A stretch of DNA of 13,152 nt. It comes from Chrysochromulina parva (lineage: Eukaryota > Haptophyta > Prymnesiales > Chrysochromulinaceae). The stretch covers positions 1 through 13,152 of the forward strand of contig PJAB01001634.1 of NCBI GenBank assembly GCA_002887195.1. Direction: 5' to 3'. Numbering within the stretch: position 1 is the stretch's first letter; every line of letters starts with the position of its first letter. Under the pieces are notes generated by a model. The model saw only the letters and a list, made by a program, of their open reading frames with translations. It made no database searches and was not told the origin of the DNA. Below are positions 1 through 8,800 of this stretch, in pieces. The translations under genes were made by a program, and so were the position numbers.

Positions 1-489
1 GCACAGTACATGCCGGTGATACCGGCTACAGTACTGGATGCGGGATGACGGCCTGAGGCATGTGCGAACCGGCACAACGCTCCCACGCCTGCATCACCCG
101 AACGAGCAAGCTCGTTAGCCAGACGCGACTACCGTGTTAGAAATCACACATACACACATTCACATTCACATTCACACGTAAACATTAACACAAAGGCGGT
201 ACAGTACCGCACGAACAATTAATTCAATGTTAAGTGTGTGCACGACCTGATACAATTGTATTACATGGAGGCCCCTTAAAAGTGTGATCTTGAACGGCGC
301 ACGTGCGATCCGATTGATGAGCGTCGCAATCGAGGTAGGCCCATAGGCGTTCGTGGTTGGCCTAGATGGGTAGGCTCGCACAGCGTGCACTAAAACTGAA
401 CTTTTGGGTGAGGCTCAAGCAGCCCGAAGCCGTCCGCACTGCCGTCGCCAGAACACCCGACCCCTGGCTCGCCGGGCGGCTGCAGCAGC
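1..489. other. Upstream region of gene 1, no supported gene
   Basis: This stretch holds the promoter and 5' leader of the gene starting at 490. It is less GC-rich than the coding DNA around 130-260. A small imperfect inverted repeat lies at 5-35 (AGTAC and GCCGG arms pairing with CCGGC and GTACT, loop TGATA). A CA/TTCACA-rich tract lies at 145-177. I see no tRNA, no rRNA and no convincing TATA box. An ATG at 366 opens a 95-codon frame that overlaps the start of gene 1 in another frame; I treat it as a possible upstream ORF, not a gene. Confidence 0.5.
145..177. repeat. CA-rich microsatellite with three TTCACA units
   Basis: Three perfect TTCACA hexamers run from 159 to 176, preceded by a CA-dinucleotide-like stretch. 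It lies about 310 bases upstream of the gene 1 start codon in AT-richer DNA. It is a simple sequence repeat; no function is implied. Confidence 0.7.
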
Positions 490-3400
490 ATGGCGTTGGC
501 GGAGAGTCCGACCAAGCGTACCCTAGGCCGCGGATCGAACCAGCTTCCGAGCCCGGTGCGGCTACCGCCATGGGCGCCTCCGCCAGCGAACCAGCTCGTG
601 GACACGCGGGCATTCACCAACCCGGAAGGTTATTTCAACGGCAGGTCCATTGACCAAACGGCCATGGTCCACTTCGTGAGTATTGGGCGCCAATCGACGA
701 TGAACGGCGAGCTGGTGCACAAGCCTAAAGGCCCCGGGTACGGAATGAACAAGGGCATCCACATCTTGCCGCACGAGAAGTTGCAAATGCCCAGATTGTC
801 CAAAACCAGCCCAAAGCGCTCGCCATATGAGATGGGTCGATTTGGCCATGCGACTCCGCCCAAGATAGACATTCGACCCGTGAAGTGGTCCGCCAAGGAA
901 GCGAAGGCCGCGCGCATCGAGCACGCGGCCGCCGAACAGGAGCGCAGCGCCTACGAGGCACTCTACCGACAGCAGGATACGATTACGCTCGCCGAGCAAA
1001 CCGCCATGCTGCAACTTGCTGCCGAGGAGGCATCTACCTGGACGGTTGCCGCAGTCTTCAGCTTCCCGCTGGTGTTGGGCGCCCTCGCGACTGCTTGCGG
1101 CTTCAACAGCGGTGCGAGCGCGCTCGCCATCGCGTTGCCCCTTGCCGCGCTCTCTGCTGCCGTCGCGACGCCACTCACTTCGGACTCGGCCGCGCTTGCC
1201 AAGCAAAGGGGACGCGGTGGGTGCAAATCGTGGCTCGAGGCGCGCCAAGAGCTCGTTGGCAAGCTCGTGCAATGCGTCGTCGGGCTGGCCGCCTTGGTGC
1301 AGGCGTCCCTGCTGCTGCTCTCATTCGAGGCTTGGTGCGTCGACTCGGGCGTGTTGCCTGCGGACCGTTGGGTGCCCCCCGAGTGGATGCGCACCACAAA
1401 CGTGCTAGCGGCGCTACTTCTAGTCGTCTGCACCACCTACTCGCTCGTGGACACCTTCATCTGGCTCGTCAAGAACGCGCCGCGAGTGTGCTGCCTGCCC
1501 TCGATGGACAGGATTGGCGAGAGACAGAGGAGAGCCAACTTCGTCCTCATGCGCACCGTGGAGGCGATCGTGAGGAAGCAGGTAGCGCAGCTCAGACAAT
1601 GGTGTGCCCCAACGCCGGGGAGTTTGCGCTCGGAGCGGTTGATGAACCGGTGGCGGCAGCCCTCGAAGCTCACATTACTCGATGACTTCTTCGACACTCA
1701 CGACGTCTTCGACGCCCCGATGCACCCGGTGCGCCCGCGTACCGTTTTCGTGCTGCCGTCGGACCTTGAAGAAAACGCCGACGGGTCCTTCTCCTTCAGG
1801 CGAGTTGACTCACATGCGACTTTTGAGCATGCGAGAGCCTCGCCTCACATAGTGGCTTTGGCCGCGTGGATCAACAGCATCGGAGCGCACGTGCGTCTCG
1901 CTCCACTGAAGACGGCTATTATGTCGATGTACTTTGTCGTGGCCGCTCAGGGGATGGCGGTGCTGTCGGCGCCCACAGTCCTTGCGCTCGTGTCCGCCCT
2001 TGCAACAGCTCTGTCGGGCAGCGAGTTCGTGCGTGTTGTAACAAGCGAGGTTGCACACGCTGAAGGAGTGCGGTCCGAGCAAGAGCGACGGCAACATGGC
2101 GAGGCGCTGAAGAAGGCGGAGGAGAGGTTGCGGTCCATGATTCTGGAGTCCACCAGGCAGATCGATGAGCGCAAGCTGACGTGTGCGATAGACGACGCCT
2201 TGACGGCCAACGTCCCAATCAACATCGTCAAGCAGGCGAGCGAGGCGCTGCGTCTGGTACGCGAATTCAAGTTGGGACAGGAAGAGGTTGCCAAAGAGAC
2301 CCTCAAGATGGAGGAGACCCGCCGCGAGAGAGCGATAGAAGCTCTCCAGGACGCCATGGCCGGCGATCCTCTGGAGCTCTCTCTGGCTGAGCTTAGGAAT
2401 GCCATCGAGAATGCCATCGTCGCAGATGTGCCGAAGTCTCGTATTTCAAAAGCGAAGGAAGCCCTCAGCAAGGCGTCGCATGCGCAAAGCTTCCATGCTC
2501 GAGCCGTCGCGCGCTTGCAGGCTTTCCTTGACTTGGATCCACAAGCTGATGCGCCACAATCTGGGTCAGAGCCTGCCTCTCCTTTTGGAAAACGAGTGGA
2601 CAAGCCAGCAGAAGAAGACGTTTGCGGCGCAGCCTCAGGCGTGCTTGCCCCAGCGGCGGCGCCAGAAGCGGCGCCAGCGCCTCCGAGCGCTTCGGAGATG
2701 TTTGCCACAGACTCCGCCTCGGAGGATCACGTCTCGGAGACGGCCAAAAGAGCCCTATGCACCATAGACGTGCAAGAGCTCGACGAGGCGCTCGAGGAGG
2801 CTCGTCGCGCGGGCGTCAACTCCAATCTCATCAAAAGGGCACATGGCATGAGAGTGAAGGCGCTTCTGGCTCAAGCCAACCTGACCGCGGCCGCTACGCT
2901 CTTTTATGTGAGGCTACGGCGCAAAGGCAAGGAGAGCAGGTGGGTCAACTCCGGGGGCGAGGATCGGCTGCTCGAGGCGATCGCGGCGGGGAGGGAAGCG
3001 CTTGAAGTCCTTCATGGTCAGCAGAAGGCGTTGCCACTATCGGAAGCCATCCCACCGCTCGAGAATGCGCTCAGCGAGACCAAAGCGGCCAACGTGGCTG
3101 TGCGTGGTTCCATGTTGAGTGAGGGTGAGAGTTTGCTCACCGAATTAGTGGAAGCACGAGATGCGGTCAGAACAGCGCAGCAACTACTCGAGGCGGCTAT
3201 TGAGTCTGTCTCAGACGTCGCAACGCAGTCGCAGTTGCTGAGCGCCGAGGAGAAGCTCATGCAGCTCATCCCAGCAGCGCAGCGGGCCGACGTCGACAAC
3301 CACATCGTTAGCGAGGCCGAGGCGAAGCTGAAGCGTTTGCGAGTCCAGATTCGGGAGGCGGTGGGGGTTGCTGACCGCGTCTACCGTGCCATGGCCTTCT

Positions 3401-3846
3401 GCAAAGAGCAGCTGAAACTGTTCCGCTCGGGATCCAACTCACAGCTCAAGATGATCGCGATTCCGCAGCTCGAGGGCGCCCTCGCCGCCGCCAAGTCGAA
3501 GCCTGTCCCCGAGGACCTCATCGTCTCTGCAAACAGTATCCTGCGCGAAGCGCTAGAGGCTCGCGGGGAGGCTGAGAAGGCCGCAAGCTTTATCACATCT
3601 GCCGCTAAGATGGGCGTCAAGGCTTTGAGCCGCGTGGGGGAGGAATCGGACGAGGCGGAGATGGCGCTCGAAAGCGCAGTCGAGACGCTCGCTTCGGCGT
3701 TGCAAGGCGTGCGCATGAACGGAGGGGTGGACGAGGCCGAGCTTGCCGGGGCAAACGAGCTCCTCGATAGCATGCGAACATCATTTAGGCGGGCGAAAGT
3801 CCGGCGTGGAAACACTGCGCCCTCGATAGTGATTGCCTTGAACTAA
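490..3846 (+). CDS. Multi-pass membrane protein with C-terminal helical-hairpin repeats
   Basis: An uninterrupted frame of 1118 codons ending in TAA. The ATG at 490 sits in GCAGCATGGC, a good eukaryotic context, and is the first ATG of this frame. I do not recognise a named family. Residues 48-130 hold an N-terminal module (YFNGR at 48; RFGHATPPKIDIRP at 117-130) that is echoed in the protein encoded at 11062-12915. Hydrophobic stretches near 182-204, 208-229, 255-280, 304-327 and 475-508 suggest five or six membrane spans. From about 510 a charged helical region follows, with at least seven hairpins of the form LxxALxxAxxxGVxxxxIxxAxxxL near 565, 633, 756, 848, 915, 986 and 1059. A Pro/Ala/Ser-rich linker lies near 685-745. 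The C-terminal half is therefore a long, probably cytoplasmic, helical array anchored by the membrane part. A scaffold role is inference. No catalytic motif is visible. The frame is confident, the function unknown. Confidence 0.85.
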   Translation: MALAESPTKRTLGRGSNQLPSPVRLPPWAPPPANQLVDTRAFTNPEGYFNGRSIDQTAMVHFVSIGRQSTMNGELVHKPKGPGYGMNKGIHILPHEKLQMPRLSKTSPKRSPYEMGRFGHATPPKIDIRPVKWSAKEAKAARIEHAAAEQERSAYEALYRQQDTITLAEQTAMLQLAAEEASTWTVAAVFSFPLVLGALATACGFNSGASALAIALPLAALSAAVATPLTSDSAALAKQRGRGGCKSWLEARQELVGKLVQCVVGLAALVQASLLLLSFEAWCVDSGVLPADRWVPPEWMRTTNVLAALLLVVCTTYSLVDTFIWLVKNAPRVCCLPSMDRIGERQRRANFVLMRTVEAIVRKQVAQLRQWCAPTPGSLRSERLMNRWRQPSKLTLLDDFFDTHDVFDAPMHPVRPRTVFVLPSDLEENADGSFSFRRVDSHATFEHARASPHIVALAAWINSIGAHVRLAPLKTAIMSMYFVVAAQGMAVLSAPTVLALVSALATALSGSEFVRVVTSEVAHAEGVRSEQERRQHGEALKKAEERLRSMILESTRQIDERKLTCAIDDALTANVPINIVKQASEALRLVREFKLGQEEVAKETLKMEETRRERAIEALQDAMAGDPLELSLAELRNAIENAIVADVPKSRISKAKEALSKASHAQSFHARAVARLQAFLDLDPQADAPQSGSEPASPFGKRVDKPAEEDVCGAASGVLAPAAAPEAAPAPPSASEMFATDSASEDHVSETAKRALCTIDVQELDEALEEARRAGVNSNLIKRAHGMRVKALLAQANLTAAATLFYVRLRRKGKESRWVNSGGEDRLLEAIAAGREALEVLHGQQKALPLSEAIPPLENALSETKAANVAVRGSMLSEGESLLTELVEARDAVRTAQQLLEAAIESVSDVATQSQLLSAEEKLMQLIPAAQRADVDNHIVSEAEAKLKRLRVQIREAVGVADRVYRAMAFCKEQLKLFRSGSNSQLKMIAIPQLEGALAAAKSKPVPEDLIVSANSILREALEARGEAEKAASFITSAAKMGVKALSRVGEESDEAEMALESAVETLASALQGVRMNGGVDEAELAGANELLDSMRTSFRRAKVRRGNTAPSIVIALN

Positions 3847-4273
3847 GGAAAACGTTTGTACTCGTCACATGCACAGTGTATTCTAAGGACCTCACAGGGT
3901 CATAGGGTGGGGTGCGACGTGCGAAACTTGAAGCGGTAAAACCCTCCGGGGTGCGGGGACGCGAGAAACAGTCACGCTCACGGTGAAATTCTAAGACTTG
4001 TAAACGTCCACCGTCCGCCGTCACGTTACACGTAATAGCTTATCCACGCACTATCATTCCCAAACGGCTGGGAGAACATCCTGATCTCACCCACTCTCCC
4101 CTTCCCCCTGACCGGGCCTTTACTTGAGAAAGGGTCAGTTGAATCGACACACAAGGTACCGACCAGCCACTACCACGCAAAACACTGCCACGCAGTGGTC
4201 GCGTCGCTCGGTGGACTTACTTCTTCAGCTTCACACGTTTGTTCACGGTTCGGTTGTTCGGGCGTGCCGAGCG
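3847..4273. other. Intergenic region between genes 1 and 2
   Basis: This holds the 3' UTR of gene 1 and the promoter and leader of gene 2. A TGTAAA at about 3999, some 150 bases after the gene 1 stop, could be a polyadenylation signal of the algal TGTAA type, but the organism's signal is unknown. A pyrimidine-rich run lies at 4089-4110. The reading frame of gene 2 stays open upstream to a TTG at 4124, but has no ATG before 4274. I see no RNA gene. Confidence 0.5.
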
Positions 4274-5853
4274 ATGATGAGGAGCGCGCTGCTTCGCGAG
4301 CTTTCCGCTGCCGAGGCGGCGAAGAGCAAGGCCAAAGATTACGCCGCAGCCAAGGAGCTGGAAAATGCCAGGGTGAGCCTTGAGGGGCTCGTCTCCACCA
4401 TTGAGACGCTCGAGGCAAATGAGCAGGAGCTCGTGCGGGCGAAGCAGTACGCCGATGCCGAGGAGACCAAGGCACAGGTGGAAGCCGCGCAGTCCAAGCT
4501 GGCCACTGAGGAGGCCGACGTGCGTGAACGCTTGGGAGCCTGGCTCGTGATCAAGGACGACCGGGCAGTGGCCGCGGCGGCCACCCGGCAGTCGCCGAGC
4601 GCCCCTTCGACGGAGACGACCACCACCGTGAAGCGCGCGTCGTGGTCGGAAAAGATGGGGCTCGCGTGGAAGAGCGCGGTACATGCGGGCTCTAAACTGC
4701 TCGGCTCCGCCGACGACGACCGCATCTACAAGCTGCTCGAGAAGGCGAATTGCGCACTCGATGCGGCGGAGCTCGAGAAGATCGTGGCGGCGGCATGGGT
4801 GAAGCGCGGCGACGCGGAGGAGTTGGCAAAGTCGAAGGACGAGGGCGTGGCCGCTGCGGCGAAGGAGGCGCTCGAGACGCGCTGCGTGGCCGTCGCGCTC
4901 CTCATCACCGCGCGCGAGCGTCTCGACGACGTGAGCAAGGCACGAACGGCCGCGGCTGCGGTGCTGCAGATGGCCAGACAGCCCTCGATGCAGGAGCAGG
5001 ATGTAGAGGTGCTGCGGGCGGCGCTCGAGGCAGCGGACGCGGCGGGCGTCGCGCAGCCGAGCCACCGGCTCGAGGGCGGTGCGCCGGGCGCCGAGGTGGT
5101 GGAGGGAGCTCGAGCATGGCTGTACCAGGTGCGCGATGCGCGACAGCGGGCGCGTGAACACGTCGAGGCAGGGCTCGGCATGAGCGCCGCGACGTTGGAC
5201 GTTGAGGCGTTGCGAGTGCGTGGTCTCGAGGCGGCTGTGCTCGCGGGCGGCATCGATGCGGAGCTGCAGGCCATGCTCACCAAGGGCCAGGGGCTCCTCG
5301 AGAAGGTGCTCGCACGGCGCGTGAGGGCGGTGGCGCGGCTGGTGGAGGCGCGGGCGAGCACGATGGCGGAGCAGGACGCGGCCGTGCTCGAGGCCGCCAT
5401 TGGGGAGGCGCGGGAGGCGGGCGTCGCGCAGCCTGCGTACCGCCTCGAGGGCGCCCTCGAGCTCTCGACGACAGCATCGACTAGATTGGGCGACGAGCTT
5501 GTGGCCGATGCAACGACGTGGCTGAACGCGGTGCTGTCCGCACGCACGGCCGTCACCGAATGCTTGCAGGCCATGCTGGCGCAGCCGCGCGCCGAGCTCG
5601 ACGTGGAGGTGCTGCGCACCAACGGCGTGGAGGCGGCGCTCGTGGCGGGCGGTGTCGAGCCCTCCCTCCTCGACAGAGGGCGTGCGTTGCTGGCGGAGAC
5701 GGTCGCGGCGCGCGCTGCCGCCGTGCAGCAGCTGCGGGCGGTGCGCTCGAAGCACATGGCGAGCCAGGACGTGGCCGCACTGCAGGCGGCGCTCGAGACG
5801 GCGCGCGAGTCGGGCGTGGGGCAAGCGGCGTACGAGGTAGTGGCCGATGAGTT

Positions 5854-5884
<31 letters not shown>

Positions 5885-8800
5885 ACGACGACGACACAAG
5901 CGACGGCAGCGACGGTGGCGGAGGCGAGCGGGATCAAGTGCGATGCTGACGAGGACGAGGTGAGCAGCGCCGAGGTGAGCAGCGGAGGCAAGGACGGCGC
6001 GGCGGCGGCGGAGGTCGAGATGGTCGTCGGCAGCGCTCTGCCTTGCATGCATGTGCTCACCACGGCGCCTTCCCCCCTTCAGGTCGAGATGGTCATCGGC
6101 AGCAAGCCGCTCGTCCTGCGAGCTGGGTTCGATCTGAGCAGTGCGAAGATCACTGAGTTGCCCGTGGGAACTCATCTGTGGGTCCTCGAGACCCGTGATG
6201 GCATTGAGGGCACAAGGCGCTCACGCGTTCGGTGCGGCGCGGGCTCGGGCGCCGCCGCCAGCGACGTTGCAAGCAACGGGCCCAGCGGCAGCGGCAGCGG
6301 CAGCGCCAGCGCCAGCGCCAGCGCCAGTGGCAGCGCCAGTGGCGCGGAAGGGTTCCTCGAGGGGTGGCTGACTTCACTGCTGACGAGCGGCATTCACAGC
6401 CTGCTCCGCCCAGAGGCCTTTGCAGCACTGCCGCAGCCTGGCCGTCGAGTCTTGGCAGAGGCAGAGCAGTGGCTGACGGCGGTGCAGACGGCGCGCGCGC
6501 GGGTGCACGAGTGCCTGGCGAGCGCGCTCGACACAGCGCCCTCCATGCTCGACACGGCGCGCCTTGAGGCTGAGGGCGTCGGGCGCGCGGCGCTCACCGG
6601 CGGCATCGACAGCAACGAGCTGCTGATGGCACGCACGAAGCTCGAGATGGTGATCTCGCTTCGTCAAAGCGCGGTGGCGCAGCTCCGGGCCGTGCAGGCG
6701 GCGACCCTCGCGGAGCAGGTGAGTGTCGTCAATTGCCTCTTGGCTGCCTCATGATTGCCTCTTCTGATTGCCTCTTGACTGCCTCTTGATTGCCTCTCTG
6801 ACGAAGCGCGGCCCTGGAGGAGCGCATCTGACTGCCTCTCTGACGAAGCGCGGCCCTGGAGGAGCGCAGGACACGGCTGCTCTCGAGCAAGCCATCCAGC
6901 AGGCGCTCGAGTCGGGCGTCGCGCAGCCCGCGTACCGCCTTGAGGGCGGCGAGCCAGGCGAGAGGCTCGTCACCGCCGCCTCGAGTTGGCTTTCCGACGT
7001 GCAGGCAGCGCGGGCGGCCGTGCGCGCATGCCTCACGCGCGCACTCACGACGCCCGAGACGGCGCTCGACGTGGACGCGCTCACGACACACGGGCTGCTC
7101 GGCGCATGCAATGCCGGCGGCATCGATCTCGAACTGCTCGGGGCAGCGCAGGCGAAGCTCGAGCATGTCCAAATGGCACGTGCGAACGCGGTGGCGGAGC
7201 TGCTCGCCGCACGCGCCGCCACGACGGCGGAGCAGGACACGGCCGCGCTCGAGGCCGCGCTCGACACGGCGCAGCAGGCGGGCGTCGGGCAGGCGGCGTA
7301 CCAGATCAACGGCGAGCCGGGCCTGCGCCTGATGCGCGATACGTACGCGTGGGTGTCCCAGTGCCGGCGTGCGGCCGCCGACCGCAAGGCCGAGCTGAAC
7401 GCACCCGTGCTGCAGGAGGCTGCGGAGCAGTTGGCTCTTCTCGGGCGCCTAGAGGGGATCGCCAAGGGCCAGGGGCGCGAGGAGCTCAGTGCATGCATCT
7501 CGGGACGGCGGGAGAAGCTCGAGCGGCTCACGCGCACCTCGGAGCTCGAGATCTTCGACGAGCTCGCGCATCTCGTCGGGCAGACGAAGGTGACGGGCAC
7601 GCTCTGGATTGTGAGTGTTGATTGCCTTTGAGTGCCTGAGATCGCCGCCCATGAGCTTCGTCAATCTCGACCCGATCTCGACCCAGGTGGAGTTCGGGGA
7701 CGACTTCGCGAAGCTCGCGCGGGTCGACAAGGCCGAGGTGGAGTCGGCGGCCGAGGCGGCGGCGGCGGAGGCGGCGGCCGATAAGTCTCCTGAGAGCACG
7801 AGCGCGCGGCTGCAGCGGCTGCGGGCGGAGGCCCTCGAGGGGCTTCGGAAGGGGCGTCACGAGGCCTTTGGTGGCATCGAGTGCGTCGCGGCCGCGGCGG
7901 GGCAGACCGACGAGGCAGCAGCTGGGGCGCGTGTGGAGGCGGCGCCGGCGGCGCTGCTCAGCGACGCGGAGAGGACCCGCCGCCTCGCCCTCGCCCCGCC
8001 GGCGCTGCTGCTCATGCAGGAGGGCGCGATCGAGGGCGAACGACCCCCGTACGAGGGCCTCTATCGGCTGGATGAGGGCAGCTTCGTCAACCAGCGGCCT
8101 CTCTTCCGGCTGACGGAGATTCCAATGGAGACTCCCGGACATTCCGTGCCGCGCTTCCTCGCCTTCGTCACCGAGGGCAAGGTGCAGACGTGGGCCGGGC
8201 AGCTTGACACGCACCTGGGCTCCACGACCGCCTATTTGCAGCTCGTGGACTCCACCGTGCCTGCGACGCCCGACCGGCACGCGCCCTCGTGGCAAGGGGC
8301 CGTGTGGCAGGATGCACTCTCACCCGAAGGGCAATGGACGGTGCGACCCAAGCTGCGCTGCACCGCACTCACAGAGGAGCAGACGGGGGCGTGGGCGGGC
8401 ATTGAGGTCGAAGGGCAGCTCATGGCGACGGGGATTGCGATCTCGGTGGTCGGTTTCGTCGACGAGGAGGAATTCACCGAGTACGTGCTGCACTCGATCC
8501 TGCAGGCCGACGACGGCACGATGACCGAGCATCGCGCCAAGCACCGATTCTCCAACTTCGTCCAATTGCATGCGGCCGTGCAGCCCTCGCTCGCGCCGTA
8601 CGTGCCGTCCAAGTTCCCCCTCGGTCGGATGCAGGTCGCGCTCACGCCCGCGGGCAAGGCGGCCGCCAAGCAGAAGCGCGGCCAGCAGCTCCAAGGCTAC
8701 CTCCGCCAGCTGGCCGCCGCCGCGGCCCTCAAGGGTGTGCGCCGTGGCGGTCCCAGGCTCTACGCCTTCATCGACGTCAACGCGTGGCTGCATATGGACG

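Larger units (their letters stand above)
4940..7610 (+). repeat. Five-copy array of a ~120-135 residue helical repeat in gene 2
   Basis: Copies begin near 4940, 5348, 5747, 6698 and 7209. Each opens with an AEQD-like motif followed by LEAALxxAxxxGVxQxAYRLEG, then a WLxxVxxAR helix, a LDVExLRxxGVEAAxxAGGI segment and a closing Ala-rich helix. Copy 3 is interrupted by about 170 codons carrying an SH3-like segment and low-complexity tracts. Copy 4 is split by the intron at 6719-6869, exactly inside AEQ|DTAAL. Copy 5 is divergent in its second half. The array is homogeneous enough in DNA to keep long antisense frames open. Confidence 0.75.

Noticed and set aside
5..35. Inverted repeat at the window start as a terminator or RNA gene
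   Set aside because: Only two 5-bp arms with an unequal internal loop; too small to support a function in a eukaryotic intergenic region.
676..780. Intron in gene 1 starting at GTGAGT (676)
   Set aside because: The donor is good and in phase 0, but no nearby acceptor has a pyrimidine tract. The open frame encodes the module shared with gene 3 on both sides, and nothing requires splicing.
3999..4004. TGTAAA as a polyadenylation signal (also near 10379)
   Set aside because: TGTAA is the signal in green algae, but the organism is not established and gene 3 has no such motif downstream. Mentioned only as a possibility.
4124..4273. N-terminal extension of gene 2 beginning at a TTG
   Set aside because: TTG is an unlikely eukaryotic nuclear start. 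The 50 added residues show no domain, and the hairpin region begins right at ATG 4274.
4726..6063. Second long antisense frame (445 codons, - strand)
   Set aside because: An Ala/Ser/Thr-rich shadow of the same coding repeats; no domain or start context supports it.
4217..6175. Long antisense open frame (652 codons, - strand)
   Set aside because: It lies fully opposite the repeat-coding exon of gene 2. Its protein is Arg/Leu/His-rich and repeats with the same period, as expected for a mirror frame of GC-rich codons.
7528..8295. Antisense frame opposite the exon 2-3 region of gene 2
   Set aside because: Arg-rich low-complexity translation, with no independent evidence against the PX-containing sense frame.
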